64,000 nucleotides of DNA from Pyrenopolyporus hunteri (Eukaryota; Ascomycota; Sordariomycetes; Xylariales; Hypoxylaceae): the NCBI GenBank assembly GCA_902806595.1, contig CADCXC010000013.1, forward strand, positions 992,001 through 1,056,000, given 5' to 3'. The notes below the pieces were generated by a model. That model was given only the letters and a program-made list of their open reading frames with translations, had not been told where the DNA came from and did not search any database. The position numbers and the translations under genes were made by a program. This document shows positions 1 through 12,018 of the stretch, one piece after another. Within the stretch, counting starts at the first letter, position 1. Each line of letters starts with the position of its first letter.

Positions 1-2423
1 CTAAGCGCCGTCCCTCTGCTTATACTCCTCCTTAGCTTCTTGCTAGGGATGTGATTACTATTTTCTTTGTCGGAACCGAGCTCATCGTTAAGTGACGAGT
101 CCAGCAACAAGTAAGCCGATTTTGTCGAACGGAGGGCGGCGACGCTTTTGCTCCGATGAGATGCTGTGACCGCTTGTGGTTTGTCGTCTTTCGAACAAGA
201 CCGCGCACGTTTCTTGGTGTTGCTGGATTGGGCCCTGGGGGCCGGGGAGCCCTGCGCTTTACAATAATCTCTTTGTGGTTCTATTTCCGGACCTGGAACA
301 TTATCTGCTTCACCGTATATTGGCATCCCGAATCGAGTAGCCTTCTGTTCATCATCGTCTTCTCTATGATCTACGTCTGACCTTGACGGCGATCGAAGCT
401 GTCTTGTCATGGGCCGGGGCAGCCGTCTCTCGGCGACAGGGCTGACTTTCACCCACTCGCCTATAGTTTCCTCCCATCGATAGCCCGTGAAGAGAGACCG
501 CGAGTGCGCGTCGTCCCCCACCCCCGAGCATTGATTAGAGGCCAGCTTCTCGGCGTAGATGAAATCCTTGATGTTGTTGGTCTGTTGCGCTAGCGAGAAC
601 GCCGCGACCGCTTTCATGCAGTCTAATATTTTTCGATTGAGCTGGAGGCTCTCCAGCTGTCTGAACAGCGTGTCTAGACAGTTGTGAGACGCCAGGCTCA
701 TTCCCCTACCACAGCTGCGGGCTACTGACGACACAAATGAGGCTACATCGGTCAGACGGTGTTTCGTGCGGTTGCTTCTTGCGGAGCTATGGTCTGTGTG
801 TTGTCGCCATGCGTGTTCGATACTAAGCCTGAGACGATCACAGATATCGTTGTCGGCCCGGGCGTTGCTTGACGAGATGAAGAATGCCAGATACAACAAA
901 TTATTCCCCAAGCCGGACCGCGTAAGCCTTGACGTCTGCAGGTCGGCCATGCACGACCTGATAATGTGCCTAACCCTATTGCCGATGAGGTCTATCTTCG
1001 CAATCTCAGGTTCTGAAACGCATGGCGAGTGAAGTTCCATCTCGCCCAATAAACCCATCGTGGCTAGCATAGTTAAAGCACTAACCAACGTCTGCTTATT
1101 CGCCATGGAAATGTCATTTTCTAAGCGAATCGTTTCGGCGCTGCTAGTGGGACTTCGTCTTCGGCGGCACAGCAACAAAATCGAATGACTCATGAATGCG
1201 ACGGCGTCGTGGGCCGCCTCCACCACCGATAAATGTCGAGCAGCTAATGCCCATATACGCTCGAACTCTCGCGTCGCCAGCCAGTCTTGAGGGAGGTTCC
1301 CGTTAGATAGTAAATACGAGTGCTGTCGCAGTAGAAATGATGTACGGCGGTTCTTGTTGGCAAAGGTCCATAGCACTGTAAGAGGCCTAAGGGATGCTAA
1401 TTCGCCGAATGAGCTATCTGGAGTCGTTGGTTGGGGATACTGGCGATCAACCAACGCTGCGACGAGTTCCTCAGCCTCTGACAATGCACCGCTCTGAACA
1501 CATAAGTCGATAAGCAATTCCGAGAAGTCATCGCCGAATAGTCCTTCCAAAATTCCTTGCTTAACGACGTCGACCCCGTTAGCTCGAACCACGACTCTAA
1601 GATGCTTCCACCCAAGTGCTTCATTTGTTCCAATGGACTCTAAATGGTTATATATCTGCGCCGAAGCGTCGACATCATCGAGTGTAGAGACAGTACCGTT
1701 CTGTTCGGCTTCCATGCGCTCCCAGGCTTCGAGCTCTCCGATATACTGTGGTACTTTTCTTAGACATATTTCCAGAAACGAACGAGGCCCCCGTGTTTGG
1801 TTAGTATCACACCGCGTTGCTTTCAGGAGCGCTTCCAGACTTTTGTAGATCGCCTCTAGGTCGCCGTGCCTATTAGGCGCCGACTGAGCCCGTAATTTGG
1901 CAAGACGTTGGTCGAGATCCTTATGCTGACTTCGTTTGCATCTGGCCGCCGGCGGGTCGGGCTGGTCTCCGGGGTTGCTCTGGATTACCGGGGATGGGAC
2001 CACGTGACCTCTTGCGCGTCGTAATAGGGGCGTGGCTGGCACTATTTCGCCGGGTATCGTGCTTCTTTCTTCACCTTGGCGGGGGCACTTCACTGTACTC
2101 TGGTCCTTGCCGAATGTAGACTTTTCACCTTGTCGGCGGGACGGCCGCCTCTGTGAATAAGTAAGGCGGATCCTTTTCCGGGGCCGTAACCACCCGCACC
2201 CGGCATTTTGCTGCTCGACATCAACCCTCCTTTCCTGTTCGACCTCATCATCCTTGGGGTTAAGTAGGGATGCGGCGGCATCTCTTCTTAGAGAAGCGAT
2301 TCTCGAAAGCAACGGTCGGAGTAAGCGTTGACAGCGCGCTGAGGTCCATGCTTGGGTTGCCTCTTTTGATTTGTCCGGCCTATGCCTCGGCTTATAGGGG
2401 GTCTTAAATTCATTGAACGACAT
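1..2423 (-). CDS. Unidentified conserved-looking large protein, 3' end cut by window edge
   Basis: Reading the minus strand from the ATG at 2423-2421 (MSFNEFKTPYKPRHRPD) gives 807 codons without a stop down to base 3, so this is a real long gene that leaves the window; its C-terminus is missing. I do not recognise the family. The first ~170 residues are basic and low-complexity with an NLS-like stretch (RPRKRIRL, then RRPSRRQ, about residues 98-115). Residues ~190-640 look all-helical, with Leu-rich amphipathic segments such as LDTLFRQLESLQLNRKILD. A compact motif GYRWEETIGEWV lies near residue 645. After that comes a polar, disordered tail containing KKRARS and DKENSN. The composition suggests a nuclear protein, but that is inference. 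No intron is needed in the visible part. It is divergent from CLU1 across a 1.2-kb spacer. Confidence 0.85.
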   Translation of the reverse strand, partial: MSFNEFKTPYKPRHRPDKSKEATQAWTSARCQRLLRPLLSRIASLRRDAAASLLNPKDDEVEQERRVDVEQQNAGCGWLRPRKRIRLTYSQRRPSRRQGEKSTFGKDQSTVKCPRQGEERSTIPGEIVPATPLLRRARGHVVPSPVIQSNPGDQPDPPAARCKRSQHKDLDQRLAKLRAQSAPNRHGDLEAIYKSLEALLKATRCDTNQTRGPRSFLEICLRKVPQYIGELEAWERMEAEQNGTVSTLDDVDASAQIYNHLESIGTNEALGWKHLRVVVRANGVDVVKQGILEGLFGDDFSELLIDLCVQSGALSEAEELVAALVDRQYPQPTTPDSSFGELASLRPLTVLWTFANKNRRTSFLLRQHSYLLSNGNLPQDWLATREFERIWALAARHLSVVEAAHDAVAFMSHSILLLCRRRRSPTSSAETIRLENDISMANKQTLVSALTMLATMGLLGEMELHSPCVSEPEIAKIDLIGNRVRHIIRSCMADLQTSRLTRSGLGNNLLYLAFFISSSNARADNDICDRLRLSIEHAWRQHTDHSSARSNRTKHRLTDVASFVSSVARSCGRGMSLASHNCLDTLFRQLESLQLNRKILDCMKAVAAFSLAQQTNNIKDFIYAEKLASNQCSGVGDDAHSRSLFTGYRWEETIGEWVKVSPVAERRLPRPMTRQLRSPSRSDVDHREDDDEQKATRFGMPIYGEADNVPGPEIEPQRDYCKAQGSPAPRAQSSNTKKRARSCSKDDKPQAVTASHRSKSVAALRSTKSAYLLLDSSLNDELGSDKENSNHIPSKKLRRSISRGTAL

Positions 2424-3619
2424 AGGGGAAGCTCCAATGATATTACTAAGCGGTTATAAATGCTGGATTATGGATGTTTGAGAGCTCGGGTTTTGCTAAT
2501 GATGCGAAGCTATCGGCTTCATGTCGTGTAGGCGTCACGTTGACACCAAGGGCTCAAAGGAAAGGGTATCATAAGTAAATTAATTCTTAAAAATGGGATC
2601 CAAAAACTCTTGCTCTGAAGAGCGCTGGATGTAGTGCTATTCTTAAGCAGCTACGACATACGAAAAGCAGGAATACATGTAGGTGCCAATGTTGTCCAAT
2701 AGGGATGAATATAATGCGCAATGTGCAACGGGTTTGATTTGTTTACTTGATTTCCTGATTGGGAAGCACCCACTTTATTTCCCACACAAAAATCAGAAAC
2801 AGAAAACATTTGTTATCGATAGAATGATAAAAACTCATAATTCCAGCGGACTTGACGTCGCTTTGAAAATTGACATCCTACAGTATTTATAAGTTAATAT
2901 ATTTCTATACTTGCCCGAGTAGCCACCTAGGTACTCGGAATCCGTGTATATATATACACGGAGCCTTTAGCAAACATATTGCCCCCTTGAAGAAAAAAAA
3001 ATAATAATGAGTGGCCATGAGGTATGTAGAACCCAAGAAGATGAAGGTACTAAGATACCTAACGCTTGATTCTTACATATAATAGGATGCGGATTTTTTT
3101 AGTCCCTCAACTTTCGAAGCTTGAACCAATCAAAAGCGGCATGGCCAAACTGTAGCACCCCCATTTATACAGTGTTACGTGCTAACAGCATCATGATTAG
3201 GGCGGACGGGGAAGCTGCCATGACCTAGGAATCGCCGTAGCTCCGACTTACCGGGAACAGCCGGGGTCTCTCAAAGCCGTCGAAGAAAAAAAAATTGAAA
3301 TGGGAAATCGAAAAGTTTATACACATCGTCGATTCCTTCTACCCTCTCTTCGACATACTCACTTTCACCCTCACGGTGCTGCAGAAAGTTCAATTGATTT
3401 GACCATTTCTTTTATTTAGATCTGTATAATATTTCTCGGACCTTGTTCATTAATACTTTCACAGTTTTCACGCCGGATTTTCCAAGCTGTGCGTGGGACC
3501 TCGTTTGTTATTCTTGTACAAGTAAGAGAATATTATAGATCACCACCACCACCGCAAAAACATAGCTTTGGCAAACCCTTTCCTTCCCCCTTACTACCTC
3601 TCCTTCTTCTTGGCCCGCG
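2424..3619. promoter_or_regulatory. Divergent spacer between the left-edge gene and CLU1
   Basis: No coding exon is visible. The stretch should hold both 5' regions. At 2941-2962 there is a perfect 22-bp palindrome (arms TCCGTGTATAT), preceded by one copy of the CCTAGG motif (~2927). The last 300 bp before the CLU1 start are pyrimidine-rich, as in many fungal promoters and leaders. Confidence 0.5.
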
Positions 3620-6600
3620 ATGTCCGAGAAGCAAGAGTCTGCTGCTGGTAGGTAAAATCCTCGCTGGTGTTATACATAGCTGTGTTTCGACTCGGACATG
3701 AATTAATCTTGAGGTCTCGTGCAGCCCAACCGGCCGGCCAGGAAGCCGAAACCCAAAATGGACAACCCGAAAACTCCAAGGTTGATTCTAACAATCCGAC
3801 GAGCGAAGACGACGCAGGGGAGGCTGGAGATGGTATGGCAAAAATTTTACCTCCCAGGCGTTGCAAATAGCCTACCCCATGCTAACCCACCGACGTATAG
3901 CATTGTATCCCCTCACTATCCACCTTCCCCACGAGCCACATAAAATCCATGTGATGGTTAGCAGATACCCCTTGCTTCCTCTTTGTGGATCTCGCCTTGG
4001 TTAACCTTAAGTCTAGGTCTTGCCTCAAGAGCAAGTCCACGAGCTACGCCAGTCTATTATCGAGCTGCCGTCCGCTTTCCAGTACTCGTGTTTCCACCTC
4101 GAACATGCTGGCGAACGTATAAATGACTTCGTCCAAATCTCCGACGTGAAGGGGCTCGGACCGGAAGCTGAGATACGCTTGGTAGAAGACCCGTATACCG
4201 AAAAGGAGGCTAGAATACATGTCATCCGAATCCGGGATCTGGTAGGTGCTGCCGGAGATCGGACTGATACTCTGCAAGGGGTTTTACCTGGAATCTCCCT
4301 CTTCGACTCGGTCACCGCTAGTGCTAAGGACACCGACAATGTCCAAGCCAGTTCCTATGACTTCGAGGCTCCTGCGAAGCTTTCGACTCTCATACCGGAA
4401 GAAGAGGAACCCGCCCCTAAAACGGTGAAGTCTATAGCTCTGTCGCCGTGGAACCCTCCCCCCTATCATCTTCGGCAGAAGGGCCACCTCCTGTACCTGC
4501 TCGTCACGACGAACGAGGGGGAACAATACCAGATTACCTCGCACGTCGGCGGCTTTTATGTGAATAAATCCTCAAATAGCAAATTCGACCCCTCGCCCCG
4601 GGCTGCTCCGAAGGGACATTCCGCCCACTCCTTATTAACGCTGTTAACCCAGATCTCACCGTCTTTCTCGGAATCCTTTGAGAAACTATTACAGTATAGC
4701 AACCGAAAGGAACCCTTGGCCACATTCCAACTGACGAACGCTATCCCCGCGGCACCATGGTTGGTCCCACCACCTAACTCGCCGCTATGTGCTCATAGCT
4801 CGGATATCACGAGGACTCAGGAGGGTTATCTCATCTCTGGTGTCGATAACACGGATACCCTACGAGACTGGAACGAAGAGTTCCAATCAGCCCGAGAGTT
4901 ACCTAAGGAGACGGTTCAGGACCGCGTGTTCAGAGAGAGGTTTATCTCGAAACTTTTCGCTGACTACTCCGATGCTGCTGCTAGAGGAGCCATTTTGGTC
5001 GCCCGCGGCGAAGTCACACCCCTTAACCCAACAGAAGGCCGCGACGCTCAGATATTCGTCTACAACAACGTATTCTTCTCGTTCGGAGCTGATGGCGTGG
5101 GCACGTTCACCTCTGAAGGTGGTGATGATGCTGCCAGGGTTGCTACCGGAAAAGATGTCAACGGAGTACGCATAGTCAACCAGCTTGACATTGATGGCCT
5201 ATATAGCCCAGCGACCGTAGTGGTGGATTATCTTGGAAAGCGAATCGTTGGCCAAACAGTTGTCCCAGGCATATTTAAACAAAGGGAACCCGGTGAGAAC
5301 TCTATTGAATACGGAGCAGTAGAAGGCAAGGAAATTGTTGCGGCCGATGAGCGGTTTGCGCCAACCTTTGAGAAGCTTTCAAAGGCCCTAAAGGTCAAGA
5401 AGCATCCCGTGTGGGACAAGGATGGAAAGCGCTTCGACTTAGAAGCTAGCGTCGAGACGAAGGGCTTGATGGGAACTGACGGTCGCAAGTACGTTCTGGA
5501 CTTGTACCGCATCACCCCATTGGACGTATTATGGCTTGAGGAGAACACAAGCGCCGAGGGAGAAAAGAACAAACTCGAGTACCCTCATCGCATGACCGTC
5601 CTACGACCAGAACTCGTGGAGTTGGTTCGGAATCAAAAATGGACGGAATGGGTTAACAAGGAGCTCGCGCGTTTAAAGCGGCAATCCCAGACTAAGTCTC
5701 AGGATGAGAAAGAGAGCAAGGAGAAATCCTCGTCTACGGAGGAAAAGGTGGAGGACAAGTCTGGCGATGATAAGTCTGAAGAGAAGCCCGAAGAAAAGGC
5801 CGAGGAAAAGGCCGAAAAGTCTGAGGAAAAGAGTTCAGATGAGGACAAGTCTAATGAGGCCAGCGAGAGCGCCACGACGGAGGCCGAAGATCGCATCGAC
5901 GCTTCCGAGTTCCACTTTGCGCTCAACCCCGATGTCTACAGTGGACAAGTTCCTCAGACGGAAGCGGAGAAGGAAGAACTGGCTGCCGACGAAGAGGATG
6001 TTCGAAATGCCTGCAAATATCTACGAGAGTCGGCGATTCCTGATTTCGTTAATGATATTGGGGCCGCCGACCTGCCTTTCCCCATGGATGGCGTATCTCT
6101 CACTAGGATGATGCATAAGCGTGGGATTAACATGCGGTATCTCGGCAAGATCGTGTCGCTCTGCGAAGGTCCCAGGCTTCTACGCCTCCGGGAGCTATGC
6201 TTACAAGAGATAATCTCCAGGGCATTCAAGCACGTCGCGGGCAAGTACCTACGGTATCTCCCTATTCCTCTTACTTCCGCTTGCATTGCCCATCTTCTCA
6301 ACTGCCTCCTCGGCTCGGGTTTCAACAGCAAGCCCGTTGCCGAGATCGACGAGTCTCTGAAAGCACTCTACCCCGAGGCCGACCTTGCATTTGCGGATCT
6401 TACGCCGGAAAGTCTGCGACAGGAAATCGAAGCCCAGGCGATCCGTCGGTTCAAGTTTACGTTGGATTCGGACTGGCATAACCAGATCAAACACCTGCAA
6501 CTCCTCCGCGATGTATCTCTGAGGCTTGGCCTCCAACTGCAGGTTAAGAACTTCCAGTTCACTAGCGATTCTAGCACCGCACCTGCTACGAATGGCGTTA

Positions 6601-7718
6601 ATGGTCAGGCAAACGGCGACGGGAAGAAGAAGAAGAAGAAGGCCAGGGACGGTTCCCCGTCTTCTATTGCCTCCTCCACCACCTCCCCATGCACCTTTAC
6701 CCCGGATGACGTTATCAACGTCGTCCCTATAATCAAGGACTCTGCACCGAAGAGTGTTATTTCTGAAGAAGCGTTGGAAGGCGGCCGCCACTCCATCATG
6801 CAAGGTAACCGAAAGATCGGCCAGGAGCTCATACTGGAAAGCCTGACTCTTCACGAGCAAATCTACGGAATTCTCCACCCCGAAGTTGCGCGAGCATACT
6901 CTAGCCTTGCGCAAATTTACTACCAGCTTGAGGAGAAGGAGGCCGCCGTCGATTTGGCAAGGAAATCCGTCATCGTATCAGAGCGTACCCTCGGCGTCGA
7001 TTCTGCGGAGACGCTGCTGTACTACCTGAATCTTGGTCTGTACGTGCACGGATCCGGTGATAGCAAGACGGCTCTCGCCTATGTTAAACATGCGCTTGAT
7101 CTGTGGAAGATTATCTATGGTCCTGACCATCCGGATTCGATTACAACTCTGAACAACGCAGCGGTCATGTTACAACATATGCAGGCATACCACGAATCCC
7201 GCGTCTGGTTTGAGCAAGCTCTTGCGGTCTGCGAGCGCGTGACGGGTAAGCAGTCTCTTCCGGCCGCCAGCCTTCTATTCCAGTTGGCCCAGGCCCTCGC
7301 TTTAGACAACGAGTCCAAGGCCGCCCTCGGCAGGATGCGCGAATGCTACAACATCTTCCTCCACCAGCTCGGGCCGGAAAATAACAACACCAAAGAGGCT
7401 GAGACTTGGCTGGAGCAGCTGACGCAGAATGCCGTCGCTATCGCTAAACGGGATAAAGATGTGCAGGCAAGGCGCCTACGAGCTGGAATACGGTTCCCCC
7501 CTCGCAACGTAGCTCTTGGAGGCGGCGCTGGTGCTACGGCGCAACCGGCGGCACTTGATAAGCCCAAGTCGGATAAGCCTGATGCTAGAAGCATCGACGA
7601 ACTTATCAAGTTTATCGAGGGTAACACCTCCCAGAAGAAGAGTACCAAGAAGCGCGCTGGTCGCACTGGGCCCAAGACCCGAGTGGGCGCGGCTGCGGCT
7701 GCGGCCTCGGCTTCGTGA
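3620..7718 (+). CDS. CLU1: Clustered mitochondria protein CLU1/TIF31 (eIF3-associated)
   Basis: Four exons: 3620-3647, 3725-3832, 3901-3956 and 4017-7718, coding for 1297 residues (MSEKQESAAAQPAG...). The joins keep phase, and the small third exon supplies the family's N-terminal signature LTIHLPHEPHKIHVM, which continues as LPQEQVHELRQSI in exon 4. Next come the conserved FQYSCFHLE, GERINDFV and EDPYTEKEARIHVIR blocks, the central CLU domain (about 330-620), a Glu/Lys/Ser-rich insert (about 626-690), the eIF3-p135-like region (about 700-880), a Lys-rich linker, and TPR repeats (about 960-1160, e.g. LHEQIYGILHPEVARAYSSL). The tail is basic and Ala-rich. CLU proteins act in the cytosol, bind mRNAs for mitochondrial proteins, keep mitochondria dispersed, and co-purify with eIF3. 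Length and domain order are normal. The TTG at 4020 is an internal codon, not a start. Confidence 0.97.
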
Positions 7719-8535
7719 ATGAGCTAGGATAAAAAACGGGATGCGGATCATGGGGATCACGGGGAATGATGTTTGACACGGACGAGCCATGGATATGGGG
7801 GACTCTTAAAATACGGACGGGGACGGCATGAAAAGGAAACAAAAGGGAAAAGTAACATCTGCTCGGACTTGGCTTCTTTTTTCCCCGGTTCGGCGTCTCT
7901 AGAACAGGGGCACGAAAGATCTGTCTTTTATTCCCCGGGGGCCGGTTGCATGGATCTAAATTGGGGGCGCGTGTTGCATCGCGTGTTTGACTTCTGGCTT
8001 TTGCCTCCCGGTCTTTGGCTAGTTCACTGGAGTGTACGGTGGTAACGCGACTACAACAACAACTGCTGCTGCTGCTGCTGCTACTCATACGGTATATCGA
8101 ACCCTAGGCATGATGAATGATCAAAGTTGCATATATACAGGTAGATACGGGACGACGGTGGCGGCGGCCACTCAAGTACAAAAAAAGGGGGCAGCATCTA
8201 GGCTAGAGGAGGAAACTCACCCATATACCTCCCTATCGAGCACTCGGCGCGCATCCCTTACCCAGGAGCTCGGTCTGTGTTAATAGACATCTTCACTCTT
8301 ACTGTCATTACTGTATTAAGATCACGTATCGTGTCGCGTAGGCAGAGAACGTATGACGTAGGTACTCGAGCGTAAGCATTGTATGACCGCTGCTGCATCG
8401 AGGCGGCCCATTGTGCCATTTAAACACTAAATTAGGTAGGTAGGTAGGTATAGGCGGTAGGTATGCTTGTGTTGAACCTCCGTTATGTCCCGTCCGTTCA
8501 ATCATCCATCCATCCATCCCTTCCTTTCCCTCCAT

Positions 8536-8576
8536 CAGTCAGTGAGTCAGTCAGTCAGTCAGTCAGTCAGTCAGTC
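8536..8576. repeat. CAGT tetranucleotide tandem repeat
   Basis: About ten CAGT units with one interruption (GTGA near 8541). An ATCC repeat lies just upstream at 8504-8519. Length polymorphism between strains would be expected. Confidence 0.9.
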
Positions 8577-8932
8577 CAGTCCACCTAGGCAATCCAGCCA
8601 GTTATTACATCAACCCCATTCGAAAGAAGTACATGAGATGGCAACGACGATGAAGATGGATGTTGAATGGATTTTTGAAAAGAGAAAAAGGGAGAAAAAA
8701 AAATATAAATAAATCACTGATTTTTGTTGTTGAAGAAGAGGGGGAGAAGAGGAGGTGAGAAGTAGAAGTCGAAAAATAAAGTAAAATAAAATAAAATAAA
8801 CGTAAAAGAAACAAATAGGTTTTAGAAGCATGGTAATAATAATGATAAAAGAGTGGAAAAAAGAACTAATATTTCCTTCCCAGCGGAAACCCATTCGTAA
8901 ACGCATTAAAAAAAGCAAATAGAATTAAATAC

Positions 8933-8958
8933 CATCCATCCATCCATCCACCCATCCG
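8933..8958. repeat. CATC tetranucleotide tandem repeat
   Basis: Six near-perfect CATC/CACC units in non-coding DNA. Confidence 0.85.
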
Positions 8959-9766
8959 TTGCCGTCCCATTTCCCTCTTCCCTCCCAAAAACCCTTCCCC
9001 GGAAGCCCTAGCCGCTGACTTAGGATACCTAGGTATAAGTGGCGGATACCTAGATGGTGACCGACCGAATCAACCGAATCAACTCCGTGAACCACGTGCG
9101 AGCGGGTGTGCGAGCGTGCGAACATGCGAACGTGCATGCTAGCATGAGATATCGTCCCGCCTTCCTACCTGCCCTGCCCTGCCATACCCTGCCCTGCCTT
9201 GCCTTGCCTTCCACTGCGCGGAGTCCGCCCATTCCTTAAAGACCCGACTCCCCCTGGCAGTCATAGTAGTGGTGGTAAGTGAAGGAAGTTTGATGCGAGT
9301 TGGAAAAAAAAAAAAAAAAAGAAAAAAGTTCTCCACCCACCCCCCTTTTTTTGTGTTCCTCTCCGAAACGCCGAATTTTTTTGATGCCGTGTGTGCGTGT
9401 TTAATAGTACAACTCCCGCTCGCCCATCCACTCGTTCGCTTGGCCGCCGGCACGCTCGTTTCGTCCGTCGGCCCCATCCCCTAAAAGACGAATGCCGTGC
9501 CACCAACGCCGGCCGATGGTGGTAATAGTAGCAATGATAGTGATAATGATGATGATATGAGTGGACTTGATGGGAGGCGCTCCCGCCTCCCCACTCCGGG
9601 TTATTGAATGAATGCGTTGGGTCGTGACGCTAATAGTACAGGGCGGGTGATTTAAGATAATGATATCGAGTCAGACTGCTGTATGCTCCCGTTGATATTC
9701 CTACCGCAAGATACGGGGGATATCCTTACGAAGCGGTCCTAGACGAATAGTAAGGGAACTCCGTCT

Positions 9767-12018
9767 TCAGGCCCGACTACCGTTGGCTCGAGGGGCTAGA
9801 CCGCCGCCGTAGGTGAGAGCCGCGTGGTATGAGCCGATGCTCTGGAAACCCCTGTAAATACCGTTAGTAAGGTTCTCGTAAAATCAAGCTAATACGGAGA
9901 TGTGGGTTACGGGGCGCATACTTGGTAAGATCGAAGCCGCCCTCCTCTTCTTCCTCTTCCTCCTCTGGTGCCGTAGCCCTCTCCTGCGTCTCTGTGCGGG
10001 CGGATCTGCTGGATCTGGTGGGACTGGGCACGGGAGTCCGATCGGCGGCTGCCGGAGGGGGGCTGCTGCTCGGTAGGTGTGGAGGCTTCGAGGGACTCAT
10101 GTCATATGCCGACGGCCGCAGCGGCGTGCTACCGATGTCGGCGTACTTCCAGAAGGGAGCGGGCGAACTAGTCGGCATATGCTGGCTAGGCCTCTGGGCC
10201 GTGCTGGGCGGGGCGAGCCGAGGGTGGACTCGGTGAGGCGCCGGAGTCACGAAGGAGGCGCCCTCGTCTTGCAAGAATGAAGACGAAATAGGGGGTGGTG
10301 ACTGCGGAAGACTGTCCGCGCTGCCGAATGAATTGGATATGTCCAGGGGTTTGCGGCGTGGAAGAGGGCTACCGTCTTGAAAGCTCTCCGGTCCGGTTGG
10401 TAGGAACTTGCGGTCCGGCGTGACCTGGGTCAGATGCAAAGACGGCCTTGGGGGTGGTGATGCGGCCGGTGACGCCTTGCGTTTCCGCGCTGATGCCGGT
10501 TCGCGGTTCGTGATATCTCTAGGCCCGTGCGTGATGTAACTCAACTGGTTGGGCTGGCTAGGCGAAGAAGGATTGGAGGAGCCGCGATGTCCACCTCGCC
10601 CACCTTTGTAGGCGACGCGAATCATCTCCTCGCGCGCTTCCGGGACGATCTCCCACTTCATACCCTTCCCCGGCTCGTCCGTTGTTCGCGGCGCCTTCAT
10701 GAAGGACTTATTTAGTGATAAATTATGCCTAATCGAGTTCTGCAACGCAATTAGCGCAACTGTTCAGTATACTAAAATAAAAAAGGTGTATGTAAGGTAA
10801 CTTACCTGCCAGCCGGAAGGCGGTTGGTGTCTGTAGTATGCATAATTCTTTGTGATGTACTGATAAATTCCGGCAAGATTCAGTTTTTCATCGGGAGTGC
10901 TTATGATAGCCTGTGTGATCATCTGGGCATAGCTAAAATGAGGCTTGATATGCTTATTCTCGTCTTTGCTCAGGTCCACGTCGCTCTGGCTCATTATCAC
11001 CGTACCGGATGAGCCGTGCGCGGGCGTCTTCTGCTGGGAAGCCGAAGGACGGCTTTTGGCCGAGGGCGGAGTACCGGGTCGCTTATAATCAGGGGGAGCC
11101 GGCGCAATTGGTTGCTGGAAAAGTTGGCCGCGGGAGGAGGAAGGTCGCGCAGCAGATTGGGAAGACGAATGGTCTGCAGACGGGGCAGTCGGCAGGGCCG
11201 TTCGACCCGTTTCGCGTGCGGGACTTGATCGCGACGGCTTTACGAGGCCAGCCTGTTCGAGATACGTAGGATGTATGCGGAGAGGGCCGAGGCTCGCCGG
11301 CAAAACAAACATCATCTCAATACCACCAATTTCGATGACCTCTCCGCTAGAAAGCGGATGCGGTGCATCCGTCTTCTTCATGGCGACATTATCTACCTTA
11401 ATGCCATTGCGCCCTTTCGCCTGAATAAACCATCTTCCGGGCTCCGAGTCGTAGTAAATGACAGCCGTCTGGCGGGAGAATGTCTTGGAGGGGCCAAGAT
11501 CAATATGGACGAAATCCTTATTTTCCTGGTCATTTTGGGTGGTAGGATGGGAATGCGAGGGCTCGGAAGTTCTACCGATATTGATAGACAAGGATTTAAT
11601 GAAATACGTCCAGTCCTGGGCGGCTATCTTGGCATACGCTTCTATGTCCTCGGTCTTGGACTCGTGAATGGCATTGGCGTGGTCTTTGCTGGCCTGAGTA
11701 TTAACGGTTCGTAGATGTTGGGTTACCTGGGTGATTAGTCGGTCGTCGTCGCTAGTACCTTCGGGAACCGAATTGTCGACGGTGAGACTCGAACCCTCAT
11801 CTTCGATAGGTTCCGATACGGTTTCCTCCACCTTTTTATGCGCGACAAGCGGTTAGTGGACGTAAAGAGGAGGGGGGGCAGCGCGTAGGTAAAAAGGTGC
11901 TCACCTTTCTTCTGCGCTTGGCTGGGCGCGACGGGGATGACTGCTCTAGCGGGGCAGGGCTCAGACTGACGTCGCGGTGGCGGCGCGTCCTCTGGGATCG
12001 CTTTGATGAGGGAGCCAT
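9767..12018 (-). CDS. FHA-forkhead transcription factor (Fkh1/Fkh2 family)
   Basis: Exons in coding order: 12018-11905, 11831-10806, 10739-9922 and 9851-9767, in phase, coding for 680 residues. The basic N-terminus (MAPSSKRSQRTRRHRD) leads to an FHA domain at about 108-215 (RQTAVIYYDSEPGRWFIQAKG, GRNGIKVD). A Ser/Pro linker follows, then a forkhead winged helix at about 332-425: KPHFSYAQMITQAI, LAGIYQYITKNY, GWQ joined across an intron to NSIRHNLSLNKSF, then GKGMKWEI. The C-terminal half is disordered with many SP/TP sites. The last exon adds a conserved-looking tail beginning KGFQSIGSYHA. In yeasts this FHA-forkhead architecture controls G2/M gene clusters, and the FHA domain recruits phospho-partners such as Ndd1; a similar nuclear role here is inferred. 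The acidic run before the tail is coded by a GAG/GAA tract (about 9943-9965). Confidence 0.95.

Larger units (their letters stand above)
7719..9766. other. Convergent spacer rich in simple repeats
   Basis: This lies between the 3' ends of CLU1 (+) and the forkhead gene (-). It holds a dense set of microsatellites: CTG at 8063-8082, TAGG around 8435-8453, ATCC at 8504-8519, CAGT at 8536-8576, AAAAT-type at 8782-8800, CATC at 8933-8958, CCTGC/CTTGC at about 9171-9211 and a poly-A run at about 9304-9320. The short open frames here are mostly translations of these repeats. I see no supported gene. Confidence 0.7.

Noticed and set aside
4020..4022. TTG as start of CLU1
   Set aside because: Upstream exons in phase supply the conserved N-terminus; the TTG is a leucine codon just after an intron. 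The same applies to GTG codons at 11831 (forkhead) and 37371 (STE12).
6249..6914. 221-codon minus-strand open frame
   Set aside because: Lies wholly inside the CLU1 coding exon on the other strand; composition is that of a shadow frame.
7719..9500. Several 70-110 codon frames
   Set aside because: Translations of microsatellites and poly-A/T runs.
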